Source of the DNA: Collinsella aerofaciens
GTDB lineage: Bacteria; Actinomycetota; Coriobacteriia; Coriobacteriales; Coriobacteriaceae
Length of the DNA: 64,000 nt
Assembly (NCBI GenBank): GCA_008668235.1
Contig: RQCP01000035.1
Location: forward strand, 1-64,000
Direction of reading: 5' to 3'
Part shown: positions 8,865-17,288 of the stretch, in pieces
How positions within the stretch are numbered: the stretch's first letter is position 1
Layout of the letters: every line of letters begins with the position of its first letter
The notes under the pieces: generated by a model
What the model saw: only the letters and a program-made list of their open reading frames with translations
The model's database searches: none
What the model was told of the DNA's origin: nothing
Translations under genes and position numbers: made by a program

Positions 8865-10169
8865 ATGCAGACGATCTACCAGAAGATGGAAACCACCGAA
8901 CTCGATGCCGCCATCGAGGTGCTCAAAGCCGAGGTCGCCGAGGTCAAGGCCAAGGGCCTGGCGCTCGACATGGCCCGCGGCAAGCCGTCGCCCTCCCAGG
9001 TGGACATCTCTCGACCCATGCTCGATATCCTCAATGCCGATGCCGATCTGCACGACGGCAACGTCGATTGTTCCAACTACGGCTGCTTTGAGGGCATTCC
9101 CTCGGCACGCAAGCTGGCAGGGGAGTTCCTGGGCTGCCCCGCTGAGCAGACACTCGTGCTGGGCTCGTCGAGCCTGCTGATCGAGCACGACATCGCCGGC
9201 ATGTTCTGGCGCTGTGGCTCGTGCGGCAGCGAGCCCTGGGAGGCTTACGAGGCAGCGCACGACGGCAAGAAGGTCAAGTTCCTGTGCCCGGTTCCCGGCT
9301 ACGATCGCCACTTTGGCATCACCGCCGACTTGGGCATCGAGAACGTTCCCGTCGCGATGACCGACAACGGCCCCGATATGGACGAAATCGAGCGCCTCGT
9401 TGCCGCCGACGATTCCATCAAGGGCATCTGGTGCGTGCCCAAGTATTCCAACCCCACGGGCATCACCTTTAGCGAGGACACCGTGCGTCGCCTGGTCGAG
9501 ATGCCCACGGCCGCGCCCGATTTCCGCATCTTCTGGGACAACGCCTACTGCGTGCACGACCTGTACGACGAGACCGACGAGCTCGCCAATATCTTCGATC
9601 TTGCCCGCGCGGCGGGCACCGAGGACCGCGTGGTGGCCTTTGCCTCGACGTCCAAGATCACCTTCCCGGGCGCCGGTATCGGCTTTATCGGTGCGAGCCC
9701 CGCGGTCATCGCCGAGTTCTCCAAGCGCCTGAAGGCCGGCCTCATCAGTGCTGATAAGCTCAACCAACTGCGCCACGTGCGCTTCCTTCCCACCATCGAG
9801 GCGGTCAAGGAGCACATGAAAAAGCATGCCGAGTTTTTGCGCCCGCGCTTTGAGGCCGTTGAGCGCAAGCTCACCGAGGGCCTGGGCGATACGGGTTGCG
9901 CCACCTGGACGCATCCCCGCGGCGGCTACTTTGTAAGCTTCGATGGTCCCGAGGGCTCGGCCCGGAAGGTTGCTGCGCTTTGCGCCGACCTGGGCGTCAA
10001 GCTCACGCCGGCCGGTGCCACCTGGCCCTATGGCAAGGACCCGCGCGATACCAACATCCGCATCGCGCCGAGCTATCCCACGGTCGAGGACCTGGAGGCC
10101 GCGCTCGATGTGCTGGTGCTGGCCGTTAAGCTTGTCGCTGCCGAGCTTGCGCGTGCCGAGCGCGCCTAA
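8865..10169 (+). CDS. PLP-dependent aspartate-type aminotransferase (class I, subgroup Ic)
   Basis: 434 aa. Transfers the amino group of aspartate (or a related amino acid) to 2-oxoglutarate. Resembles the actinobacterial Rv3722c / PF12897 type rather than the classic AspC: ALDMARGKPSPSQVDI near the N-terminus, CVPKYSNPTGI in the middle, and the probable PLP lysine in STSKITFPGAGIGF. GAAAGG precedes the ATG and TATACT at 8818-8823 is a plausible -10. Stands alone, followed 51 bp later by a STAS gene. The exact amino donor is inferred from the family. Confidence 0.88.
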   Translation: MQTIYQKMETTELDAAIEVLKAEVAEVKAKGLALDMARGKPSPSQVDISRPMLDILNADADLHDGNVDCSNYGCFEGIPSARKLAGEFLGCPAEQTLVLGSSSLLIEHDIAGMFWRCGSCGSEPWEAYEAAHDGKKVKFLCPVPGYDRHFGITADLGIENVPVAMTDNGPDMDEIERLVAADDSIKGIWCVPKYSNPTGITFSEDTVRRLVEMPTAAPDFRIFWDNAYCVHDLYDETDELANIFDLARAAGTEDRVVAFASTSKITFPGAGIGFIGASPAVIAEFSKRLKAGLISADKLNQLRHVRFLPTIEAVKEHMKKHAEFLRPRFEAVERKLTEGLGDTGCATWTHPRGGYFVSFDGPEGSARKVAALCADLGVKLTPAGATWPYGKDPRDTNIRIAPSYPTVEDLEAALDVLVLAVKLVAAELARAERA

Positions 10170-10220
10170 CGCGCGGCTTCCCGTACTATCCGCACTTTCG
10201 ATACATAAAGGAGCGTATAC

Positions 10221-10535
10221 ATGGATTTGGGTATTTCCACTAACCCCACGCCAGAGCTCTACACCATTAAGGTGACTGGCGAGATCGATATCTCTAACGC
10301 CGATAGCCTGCGCAATGCCATCGACCTGGCGCTCGAGCAGCCCACTGAGGCCGTTGAGCTCGATTTTGCCCAGGTGAGCTACATCGATTCGACGGGCATT
10401 GGCGTGCTCGTGGGCGCCGCGCACCACGCGGTCGACCACGGCAAGCGCTTTAGCTGCACCAATGTGCAGCCCCCGGTGATGCGCGTGGTTCAGCTGTTGG
10501 GTGTCGACCAGGAGATTTCGATCACCGCTGCATAA
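10221..10535 (+). CDS. STAS-domain protein (anti-sigma factor antagonist type)
   Basis: 104 aa single STAS domain. The conserved YIDSTGIGVLV loop holds the serine phosphorylated in SpoIIAA/RsbV-type anti-anti-sigma factors. The protein would release a sigma factor by binding an anti-sigma kinase when dephosphorylated. AAAGGAGCG precedes the ATG. No partner kinase or sigma factor gene is nearby, so the target is unknown; a role in another STAS-controlled pathway is possible. Confidence 0.9.
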   Translation: MDLGISTNPTPELYTIKVTGEIDISNADSLRNAIDLALEQPTEAVELDFAQVSYIDSTGIGVLVGAAHHAVDHGKRFSCTNVQPPVMRVVQLLGVDQEISITAA

Positions 10536-10688
10536 TCTTTGCCCCCAAAAGGGCATGCCGTTTGGCATATGTTTGTGATGCGCTCGGACGTTTTGGCGTC
10601 CGGGCGCTATACTTGACCGAATGAATAGACGAGTTCCGGCCGAATGGCGCGGTGCGGGCTCGACTCACATCGAGCCTTGGAGGTATGT

Positions 10689-11270
10689 GTGTTTGGTATT
10701 GGAGAGGGTGAGCTCGCGATCATCGTGGTCTTCGGCTTTTTGCTGTTTGGCCCGGATAAGCTCCCGCAGATGGGCCGCACGATCGGCCGTGCCATCCGTC
10801 AGTTCCGCGAGACGCAGGAAAAGATGACGGCCGTTGTTCAGTCCGAGATTATCGATCCGGTGAGCGAGGCCGCGTCGGCTCCGGTCAAACCCAAGAAGGC
10901 TGCCGTCGACGACGATTCCGATGCGGACGAGGATGCCGCCGAGACGGCAGCGCCCGCCAAGAAGGAGACCTTTGCCGAGCGCCGCGCCCGTCTTGCTGCC
11001 GAGAAGGCCGCGAGCGAGGGTGCCACCGAGGGCGAAGGCGCTGCTGGGGAGGCCGAGGGTGCCGAGCCCGCCAAGGCCGAGTCTGCCGCTGCCACCGTCG
11101 AGCCCGAACCTGCTGCAGAGCCGGAGCCCGAGCCGGCGGAGCCCACGACGGCTGACCTCTACGCCCGTCGTCCCCGCAAGCGCAAGGCCGTCGTCGACCA
11201 GCTCGCTCGTGAGCTCGAGGCCGAGGACGAAGCCACTGCCGCCGACGCCCCGAAGGGAGGCGATGAGTAA
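10689..11270 (+). CDS. tatB: Twin-arginine translocase subunit TatB/TatA-like
   Basis: 193 aa. Starts at GTG with GGAGG 5 nt upstream. MFGIGEGELAIIVVF is the TatB-type N-terminal helix with the conserved Glu, followed by GPDKLPQMGRTIGR and an amphipathic helix (about residues 25-50). The rest is a long Ala/Glu/Pro-rich acidic tail of about 120 residues. It works with TatC to export folded proteins across the membrane. Its stop overlaps the tatC ATG by one base (TAATG), so the two are translationally coupled. TATACT at 10608-10613 is a possible -10. Confidence 0.87.
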   Translation: MFGIGEGELAIIVVFGFLLFGPDKLPQMGRTIGRAIRQFRETQEKMTAVVQSEIIDPVSEAASAPVKPKKAAVDDDSDADEDAAETAAPAKKETFAERRARLAAEKAASEGATEGEGAAGEAEGAEPAKAESAAATVEPEPAAEPEPEPAEPTTADLYARRPRKRKAVVDQLARELEAEDEATAADAPKGGDE

Positions 11271-12061
11271 TGCCTATCGGACCTGCGCGAATGCCGCTCT
11301 TCGATCACCTGGGAGAGCTCCGTCGCCGCCTGACCATCGTGGTCGTGTCAGTCTTTGCTGCCGCCATCGTGCTGTATTTCGCCACGCCTGTTGTGCTCGA
11401 CATCCTGGAAGATCCCATCCGCTCCTTTGTGCCGGATGGTAAGTTCTACATCACCACCACGCTCGGCGGCTTTGGTCTGCGCTTCTCGCTGGCAATCAAG
11501 ATGGCCGTGGTCATGTGCACGCCCATGATCATCTGGCAGATTCTGGCGTTTTTCCTGCCGGCGCTTCGCCCCAACGAGCGCAAGTGGGTCGTGCCCACGG
11601 TGCTCGCCTCGACGGTGCTGTTCTTCTTGGGCGCCATTTTCTGCTACTTCATCATCATCCCTGCGGGCTTTGAGTGGCTCATCGGCGAAACTTCGGCCGT
11701 CGCCACGGCGCTGCCCGACCTGGAGAACTACGTCAACATGGAGCTGCTCTTTATGATCGGCTTTGGTGTGGCGTTTGAGCTGCCGCTCATCATCTTTTAC
11801 CTGTCCGTCTTCCATATCGTGTCCTACGCGGCCTTCCGCAGTGCCTGGCGTTACGTATACGTTGGCCTGCTTGTGGGCTCGGCTGTGATCACGCCCGACG
11901 GCTCGCCCGTTACGCTGGGCCTCATGTATGGCGCCCTGCTCTCGCTCTACGAGATTTCGCTTGCCATCGCCCGTGTGGTCATTACCGCGCGCGAGGGCAA
12001 GGAGGGCTTGTTCGTGAGTCGTCTGGACCTGTTCTCGGACGACGAGGACGACGAGGAGTAA
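11270..12061 (+). CDS. tatC: Sec-independent protein translocase TatC
   Basis: 263 aa polytopic membrane protein, the receptor for twin-arginine signal peptides. The N-terminal cytoplasmic segment MPLFDHLGELRRRL is the family signature. Six hydrophobic helices follow, with FFLPALRPNERKW in the first periplasmic/cytoplasmic loop and GFGVAFELPL in the fourth helix. The C-terminus ends in a run of acidic residues. Coupled to tatB upstream and followed 6 bp later by hypA, so tatB-tatC-hypA may be cotranscribed; hydrogenase large/small units are common Tat substrates. Confidence 0.95.
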   Translation: MPIGPARMPLFDHLGELRRRLTIVVVSVFAAAIVLYFATPVVLDILEDPIRSFVPDGKFYITTTLGGFGLRFSLAIKMAVVMCTPMIIWQILAFFLPALRPNERKWVVPTVLASTVLFFLGAIFCYFIIIPAGFEWLIGETSAVATALPDLENYVNMELLFMIGFGVAFELPLIIFYLSVFHIVSYAAFRSAWRYVYVGLLVGSAVITPDGSPVTLGLMYGALLSLYEISLAIARVVITAREGKEGLFVSRLDLFSDDEDDEE

Positions 12062-12067
12062 ATCGGT

Positions 12068-12424
12068 ATGCACGAGGTTGGCATTGTCAACGGCATACTC
12101 GATACAGTGATTCGCGCGGCGCGTGGGGCGGGGGCCTCGCGCGCCGTTTTGGTAACGCTGCGTATCGGGGATATGACCGAGGTCGTGCGCGAGGCGCTCG
12201 ACTTTGCTTGGGAGACGTTTCGCGACGAGGATCCGCTCACGCGCGGCTGCGAGCTTGCCGTGGAGGAAGTCCATCCACAAAGCGAGTGCCTGGACTGCGG
12301 CGAGGTCTTTGATCACGATCGTTTCCATTGTCGCTGTCCCCAGTGTGGCGGCGCCAACGTGCGTCTGCTGCACGGCCGCGAACTCGACATCGCAAGTATC
12401 GAGATCGAGACCCCCGACGATTAG
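12068..12424 (+). CDS. hypA: Hydrogenase nickel incorporation protein HypA
   Basis: 118 aa nickel metallochaperone for NiFe-hydrogenase maturation. The N-terminal MHE nickel site is present. The zinc site is two CxxC pairs, CLDC and CPQC, separated by about 14 residues. It begins 6 bp after tatC and lies upstream of hypB, from which it is separated by a 136-bp palindromic element. No hydrogenase structural gene or other hyp gene is in the window. Confidence 0.93.
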   Translation: MHEVGIVNGILDTVIRAARGAGASRAVLVTLRIGDMTEVVREALDFAWETFRDEDPLTRGCELAVEEVHPQSECLDCGEVFDHDRFHCRCPQCGGANVRLLHGRELDIASIEIETPDD

Positions 12425-12431
12425 CCCGCCA

Positions 12432-12567
12432 GCCATTTGGGGACGGGGTATAAATGGTAGAAATAGATACGCCGTGCGGCTTGACATTCCGTTCCAACGT
12501 GCGCAAGCAGGCAAAATGGCAAGTGTCAACGACGAAATCTACCATTTCTACCCCGTCCCCAGATGGC
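12432..12567. repeat. Palindromic element between hypA and hypB
   Basis: Arms 12432-12462 (GCCATTTGGGGACGGGGTAT...) and 12537-12567 are inverted copies with only a few mismatches, enclosing about 74 bp. The outer sequence TGGGGACGGGGTA recurs in shorter form near 17207, 42774 and 61246. This resembles REP-type or MITE-type elements. It interrupts what is usually a tight hypAB pair. Confidence 0.75.
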
Positions 12568-12587
12568 AGAAGTAAGGAGCGCCGAGT

Positions 12588-13271
12588 ATGGCCGAGAAAA
12601 CGATTGATATCGCGTCGCCGATCCTGTCGCGCAATGAGCGCCTGGCAGATCAGCTGCGTCAGCGATTTAAAGAGACAAACACCTATGTGATCAATGTGCT
12701 GTCGAGCCCCGGTTCGGGCAAGACCACCACGATTTTGGGCACCAACGAGCGCCTGCGCGACAAGGCCGGCCTGCGCTGCGCCGTCATCGAGGGCGATATC
12801 GCCTCGGACGTCGACGCCATCACCATGAAGGAAGCCGGCATGCCCGCCATCCAGATCAACACGGGCGGCCTGTGCCACCTCGAGGGCAACATGATCATGG
12901 AGGCCGTTGACGCGTTCGACCAGGCTGTGGGTCTGGAAAACATTGACGTCATCTTTATCGAAAACGTAGGCAACCTGGTCTGCCCGGTCGACTTTGACCT
13001 GGGTGAGAACCTGTCCATCATGATCCTCTCGGTGCCCGAGGGCGACGACAAGCCCATCAAGTACCCGGGCATCTTCCAGCACGCCGGCGCGCAGCTGCTC
13101 AACAAGGTCGACGTGGCTCCGGCTTTCGATTTTGACATGGATAGGTATACTAAGACACTCGATGACCTCAATCCGCAGGCGCCGCGGTTTGCCGTGAGCG
13201 CGCGCAAGGGCGAGGGCATGGATGCCTGGTGCGATTGGCTCATCGGGCAGATTGAGCAAGCAAGGGCGTAA
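12588..13271 (+). CDS. hypB: Hydrogenase nickel incorporation GTPase HypB
   Basis: 227 aa SIMIBI-class GTPase that releases nickel to HypA during NiFe-hydrogenase assembly. P-loop SSPGSGKTT (about residue 40), EGDIASDVDA, and the metal-site region TGGLCHLEGNM. No His-rich N-terminal stretch, so no nickel storage by this protein. AAGGAGCG precedes the ATG. A His/Cys-rich tail occurs instead on an unrelated dehydrogenase at 26614-27693. Confidence 0.95.
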   Translation: MAEKTIDIASPILSRNERLADQLRQRFKETNTYVINVLSSPGSGKTTTILGTNERLRDKAGLRCAVIEGDIASDVDAITMKEAGMPAIQINTGGLCHLEGNMIMEAVDAFDQAVGLENIDVIFIENVGNLVCPVDFDLGENLSIMILSVPEGDDKPIKYPGIFQHAGAQLLNKVDVAPAFDFDMDRYTKTLDDLNPQAPRFAVSARKGEGMDAWCDWLIGQIEQARA

Positions 13272-13325
13272 GTCGGCCGCCATACGGGCGGGCGTAGCCG
13301 CAGAGATACGAGATAGGAGCCTCTT

Positions 13326-15914
13326 TTGAAGCTCATCATCGCCGAGAAAAACGACGCCGCGCGTCAGATCGCCGAGCGGCTGTCCACGGGTAAACCCAAA
13401 AAGGACAAGGTGTACAACACCGCCATCTACCGTTTTGAGTGGAAGGGCGAGGAGTGCGTGACCATCGGCCTTGCCGGTCACATCCTTGCGCCCGATTTTT
13501 GCGACAGCGTGCTGTTCGATAAAAAGCTGGGTTGGTATTCGGTCACCGAGGACGGCGAGATGCTGCCGGCCGATATGCCCGATGGCCTGGCCCGCCCGCC
13601 GTACGACACCAAGCGCAAGCCGTTTCTTGCCGATGGCATTTCCATCAAGGGCTGGAAGCTCGAGAGCCTGCCTTACCTCACCTGGGCACCCGTTATTAAG
13701 CTGCCGGCCGAGAAGGAGCTCATTCGTTCGCTCAAGAACCTCGCTAAAAAGTCCGACAGCGTCATTATCGCCACGGACTTCGACCGCGAGGGCGAGCTGA
13801 TCGGCTCGGACGCCCTCAACAAGGTGCGCGAGGTGGCGCCGGACCTGCCGGTTGCCCGCGCCCAGTATTCTTCGTTTACCAAGGCCGAGATTACGCAGGC
13901 CTTCGATAACCTCGTCTCGCTCGACCAGAACCTGGCCGACGCCGGAGAGAGCCGCCAGCATATCGACCTCATCTGGGGTGCGGTGCTCACGCGCTACCTG
14001 ACGCTCGCCAAGTTCGGCGGCTTTGGCAACGTGCGCTCCGCCGGCCGCGTGCAGACGCCGACGCTCGCCCTGGTGGTCGAGCGCGAGCGCGAGCGCATGG
14101 CGTTTGTGCCCGAGGACTATTGGCAGATTCGCGGCATGGGCGCCGCGCAGGGCGCTGCCGAGGACGATCGCTTTAAGATTGCGCACAAGACGGCGCGCTT
14201 TACCGACAAGGATGCTGCCGAGACGGCGTACGGCCACGTCGACGGCGTCGCGACGGCAACCGTCGCCGCGGTGACCAAGCGCTCGCGCAAGCAGCAGCCG
14301 CCCACCCCGTTTGCGACGACCTCGCTGCAGGCTGCCGCCGCGGCCGAGGGCATCTCGCCTGCGCGTACGATGCGCATCGCCGAGTCCCTCTACATGGCCG
14401 GTCTCATCAGCTACCCGCGTGTCGACAATACCGTGTACCCTGCGACGCTCGATCTGGGCGCCGTGGTGAGCGATCTGGCAAAGATCAACCCGGCGCTGGC
14501 GCCGGTGTGCAAAAAGGTGCTCGCCGGTCCCATGAAGCCCACGCGCGGCAAGGTCGAGACCACCGATCACCCGCCTATCTATCCCACCGGCGAGGGCGAT
14601 CCGTCCACGCTCGACGGCGGCCAGCGCAAGCTCTACGACCTCATTACCCGTCGCTTCCTGGCGACGCTCATGGGTCCCGCGACCATCGAGAACACCAAGC
14701 TCGAGCTCGACGTGAACGGCGAGCCGTTCGTGGCCTCGGGCGATGTGCTCGTGACCCCGGGTTTCCGCGAGGCCTACCCGTATGGCCTTAAACGCGACGA
14801 GCAGATGCCGCCGCTGGAGCAGGGCGATACGGTCGACGTGTTCGACATTAAGCTCGAAGCCAAGCAGACCGAGCCGCCCGCGCGCTACAGCCAGGGCAAG
14901 CTCGTGCAGGAGATGGAGAAGCGCGGCCTGGGTACCAAGTCCACGCGTGCGAGCATCATCGAGCGCCTGTATGCCGTGCGCTATCTCAAAAATGATCCCG
15001 TTGAGCCGAGCCAGCTGGGCATCGCCATCATCGACGCGCTGACGCAGTTTGCCCCGCGCATCACGAGCCCCGATATGACCAGCGAGCTCGATGGCGACAT
15101 GACCCGCGTGGAGCGCGGCGAGGATACCGAAGAACATGTCGTGACGCACTCGCGCGCGCTGCTGGCTGGCGTGCTCGACGAGCTGCTCAAGCACACGCAG
15201 GAGCTGGGCGACGCCATCAGCGACGCCGTCACGGCCGATGCGCGCGTGGGCGCCTGCCCCAAGTGCGGCAAGGACCTGGTTATGAAGACGAGCGCCAAGA
15301 CCCGCGGCAGCTTCATTGGCTGCATGGGCTGGCCCGACTGCGACGTGACCTATCCGGTGCCGAGCGGCGTCAAGGTAAGCCCGCTCGAGGGCGAGGCGGC
15401 CGTGTGCCCCGAGTGCGGCGCGCCGCGCATTAAGTGCCAGCCGTTCCGCCAGAAGGCTTTCGAGATTTGCGTGAACCCGACGTGCCCCACCAACTACGAG
15501 CCCGACCTTAAGGTGGGCGAGTGCAAGGTGTGCGCCGAGGCAGGACGCCATGGCGACCTAATCGCGCACAAGAGCGAAAAGAGCGGCAAGCGCTTTATCC
15601 GCTGCACCAACTACGATGACTGCGGCGTGAGCTATCCGCTGCCGGCACGCGGCAAACTCGAGGCGACGGGCGAGACCTGCCCCGAGTGCGGCGCTCCCAT
15701 CGTGGTGGTCAACACAGCGCGCGGCCCGTGGCGTATCTGCGTGAACATGGACTGCCCGACCAAGGAGAAGAAGCCCGCCCGCGGCCGCAAGACCACGACC
15801 AAGGCGAGCACGGCCAAGAAGACGACGGCGGCAAAGAAGACTGCTGCCAAGAAGACGACCGCCAAAAAGACGACGGCCAAGAAGTCGACTACCAAAAAGA
15901 CCGCCGACAAGTAA
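13326..15914 (+). CDS. topA: Type IA DNA topoisomerase
   Basis: 862 aa. Relaxes negative supercoils. N-terminal Toprim domain (MKLIIAEKNDAARQIA; acidic motif TDFDREGELIG near residue 155) and catalytic core with the active Tyr in AGLISYPRVDNT (about residue 360). The N-terminal sequence is closer to the archaeal-like type IA enzymes than to E. coli TopA. The C-terminus has four zinc-ribbon repeats (first CPKCGK) and a tail of about 40 residues made of Lys, Ala and Thr repeats, which probably grips DNA as in other actinobacteria. It starts at TTG with AGGAG 6 nt upstream. Confidence 0.93.
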   Translation: MKLIIAEKNDAARQIAERLSTGKPKKDKVYNTAIYRFEWKGEECVTIGLAGHILAPDFCDSVLFDKKLGWYSVTEDGEMLPADMPDGLARPPYDTKRKPFLADGISIKGWKLESLPYLTWAPVIKLPAEKELIRSLKNLAKKSDSVIIATDFDREGELIGSDALNKVREVAPDLPVARAQYSSFTKAEITQAFDNLVSLDQNLADAGESRQHIDLIWGAVLTRYLTLAKFGGFGNVRSAGRVQTPTLALVVERERERMAFVPEDYWQIRGMGAAQGAAEDDRFKIAHKTARFTDKDAAETAYGHVDGVATATVAAVTKRSRKQQPPTPFATTSLQAAAAAEGISPARTMRIAESLYMAGLISYPRVDNTVYPATLDLGAVVSDLAKINPALAPVCKKVLAGPMKPTRGKVETTDHPPIYPTGEGDPSTLDGGQRKLYDLITRRFLATLMGPATIENTKLELDVNGEPFVASGDVLVTPGFREAYPYGLKRDEQMPPLEQGDTVDVFDIKLEAKQTEPPARYSQGKLVQEMEKRGLGTKSTRASIIERLYAVRYLKNDPVEPSQLGIAIIDALTQFAPRITSPDMTSELDGDMTRVERGEDTEEHVVTHSRALLAGVLDELLKHTQELGDAISDAVTADARVGACPKCGKDLVMKTSAKTRGSFIGCMGWPDCDVTYPVPSGVKVSPLEGEAAVCPECGAPRIKCQPFRQKAFEICVNPTCPTNYEPDLKVGECKVCAEAGRHGDLIAHKSEKSGKRFIRCTNYDDCGVSYPLPARGKLEATGETCPECGAPIVVVNTARGPWRICVNMDCPTKEKKPARGRKTTTKASTAKKTTAAKKTAAKKTTAKKTTAKKSTTKKTADK

Positions 15915-15935
15915 CCGAGCACATATAGACGCGGC

Positions 15936-15973
15936 GGGGCCGGGCGCGCAAATGCAAATGCGCGCCCGGCCCC
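15936..15973 (+). terminator. 15-bp GC-rich hairpin after topA
   Basis: Perfect stem 15936-15950 / 15959-15973 with an 8-nt loop. No clear T-run follows, so termination is inferred from stem strength and position. Confidence 0.6.
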
Positions 15974-15982
15974 ACTTCTAAG

Positions 15983-16045
15983 TTGCGGTGAAATAGGGAC
16001 TGTTTTTGCTGGCAAAAGGCCTAATTAATCCCTATTTCACCGCAA
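15983..16045. repeat. 63-nt palindrome, copy 1 of a pair flanking the zinc-ribbon gene
   Basis: TTGCGGTGAAATAGGGA (from 15983) is perfectly inverted at its right end (to 16045). The same arm sequence makes up the second copy at 17118-17186. The central sequences differ between copies. Confidence 0.8.
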
Positions 16046-16065
16046 GATTTGATCAGTTGTTGGGA

Positions 16066-17049
16066 TTACTTCACCTCGACAGGCTTGGCGCCGGGATAGC
16101 GCTTCTCAAAATCTAGGCGGTACTTATTGTCATTGGTGCCCGCCACGTTGTCGCGTGACAGCGGCGCCACGATCTCATTCTTGTGGTCCGCAGGCTTGGC
16201 GTATTTCAGGCTGATCTCCCAGGCATCACAGATTGCGTCAATGCGGTGATCCAGGTCGTCGTACAGGGCGATGATGTCCTTCCAGGAGCTGTAGTTCTTG
16301 GAGCTCGTCGGGACGTCTAGGTCCTCGACGATGTCGTAATACTGCTCGATGGTGTCCTCCGTGCGCTCGGCGACGTCGGCGAGATTTTGACGGGTGGTTC
16401 GATCCTCTTCCAGATAGCTGCCGTTGAAGTTCTGCGCGCAGCCACGGACGTAGTTGTCGAGGTCTTCTAGCAAGTCGTAGTATTCGCTCAGGCGACGGTA
16501 GAGGTTCTGCTCGGAGAGTGTTGCTTCGCCGCCATCCTCGTCGTCATCGTCATCATCGTCGTACAGGCTGTTGGGATCGCCGAGAGGCTTTAGGTCATCG
16601 TCGTCGACGTCATGGTGCAGCTTAGCTACCTCGGCAGTCGTCTGCGTGGCGGCGTTGTCGAAAGGCTTGATCACAAAGAAAACGACCAGGGCGATGATGA
16701 TCGCCACCAGCACAACGATAACGGCGATAAGCGGCCCGGCGCCGCTCTTTTTGGGAGCGGGGGTCTGTGGCGAAGCGGGCGCGCATGCGGGAGCCGGCTG
16801 CTGTTGGGGCGAGCCGCTCGCGACGGGTATGCGCTGCGTAGTCTCGACGGCCGCGGGGCTTGCGGCGGGGTCGGGGCGATAGGCGAGGGGGTCGTCCGCC
16901 TTGGCTTGCGGCGTATCGAGGGAACCGGTCTGCTCAAAAGCGGGCTGGCTATCGCTCGCGGTTGTTTGCTCAACGGGTGCACCGCACGAGGTGCAGAACT
17001 TGGCATTATCTGCAAGAAGCTTGCCGCACGAGGCGCAATACCGAGACAT
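16066..17049 (-). CDS. Zinc-ribbon, single-pass membrane protein of unknown function
   Basis: 327 aa. N-terminal double-CxxC zinc ribbon (YCASCGK and FCTSCGA, residues 4-25), a Pro/Ala/Gln-rich linker, one membrane helix (GPLIAVIVVLVAIIIALVVF, about residue 110), then an extracytoplasmic part with an Asp run (about residue 165) and a helical C-terminal domain rich in Tyr and Asp. The start at 17049 is chosen because AAGGAG lies 5 nt upstream. No catalytic motif. Bracketed by two copies of the same palindrome, one at each end, on both sides within about 70 bp. Function unknown; architecture suggests a membrane sensor or cell-envelope factor. Confidence 0.75.
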   Translation of the reverse strand: MSRYCASCGKLLADNAKFCTSCGAPVEQTTASDSQPAFEQTGSLDTPQAKADDPLAYRPDPAASPAAVETTQRIPVASGSPQQQPAPACAPASPQTPAPKKSGAGPLIAVIVVLVAIIIALVVFFVIKPFDNAATQTTAEVAKLHHDVDDDDLKPLGDPNSLYDDDDDDDEDGGEATLSEQNLYRRLSEYYDLLEDLDNYVRGCAQNFNGSYLEEDRTTRQNLADVAERTEDTIEQYYDIVEDLDVPTSSKNYSSWKDIIALYDDLDHRIDAICDAWEISLKYAKPADHKNEIVAPLSRDNVAGTNDNKYRLDFEKRYPGAKPVEVK

Positions 17050-17117
17050 TGCCACTCCTTCCGCCACATTTCAATGCAATACGACGATTATACCCAGCGT
17101 CCAAAATTCTCCATCAT

Positions 17118-17186
17118 AAGTTGCGGTGAAATAGGGACTGTTTGGCGGTCTCAGAGCTTCAATCAGTCCCTATTTCACCGCAACTT
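17118..17186. repeat. 69-nt palindrome, copy 2 of a pair
   Basis: Perfect 23-bp inverted repeat, 17118-17140 / 17164-17186, beginning AAGTTGCGGTGAAATAGGGA. Arms match the copy at 15983-16045. Confidence 0.85.
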
Positions 17187-17206
17187 CGGAAAGGCACCTT
17201 TAGCCA

Positions 17207-17236
17207 TTGGGGACGCACCGAGCACTGGGGTATCAT
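17207..17236 (+). promoter_or_regulatory. Candidate promoter for tmk-holB-ricT
   Basis: TTGGGG (17207-17212), 18 bp, TATCAT (17231-17236). Fits a sigma-70 type promoter 53 bp before tmk. TATCAT also appears as a likely -10 before the tRNA and comF. Confidence 0.45.
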
Positions 17237-17288
17237 GGCTTGGTTGATATATCTGCATTTACGCGCCTTGTGGGAAGGGGATGCGCCC

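Noticed and set aside
12237..15551. 1104-codon open frame on the minus strand opposite topA
   Set aside because: Antisense shadow of the GC-rich topA and hypB genes; Arg/His/Ala-rich translation without family motifs.
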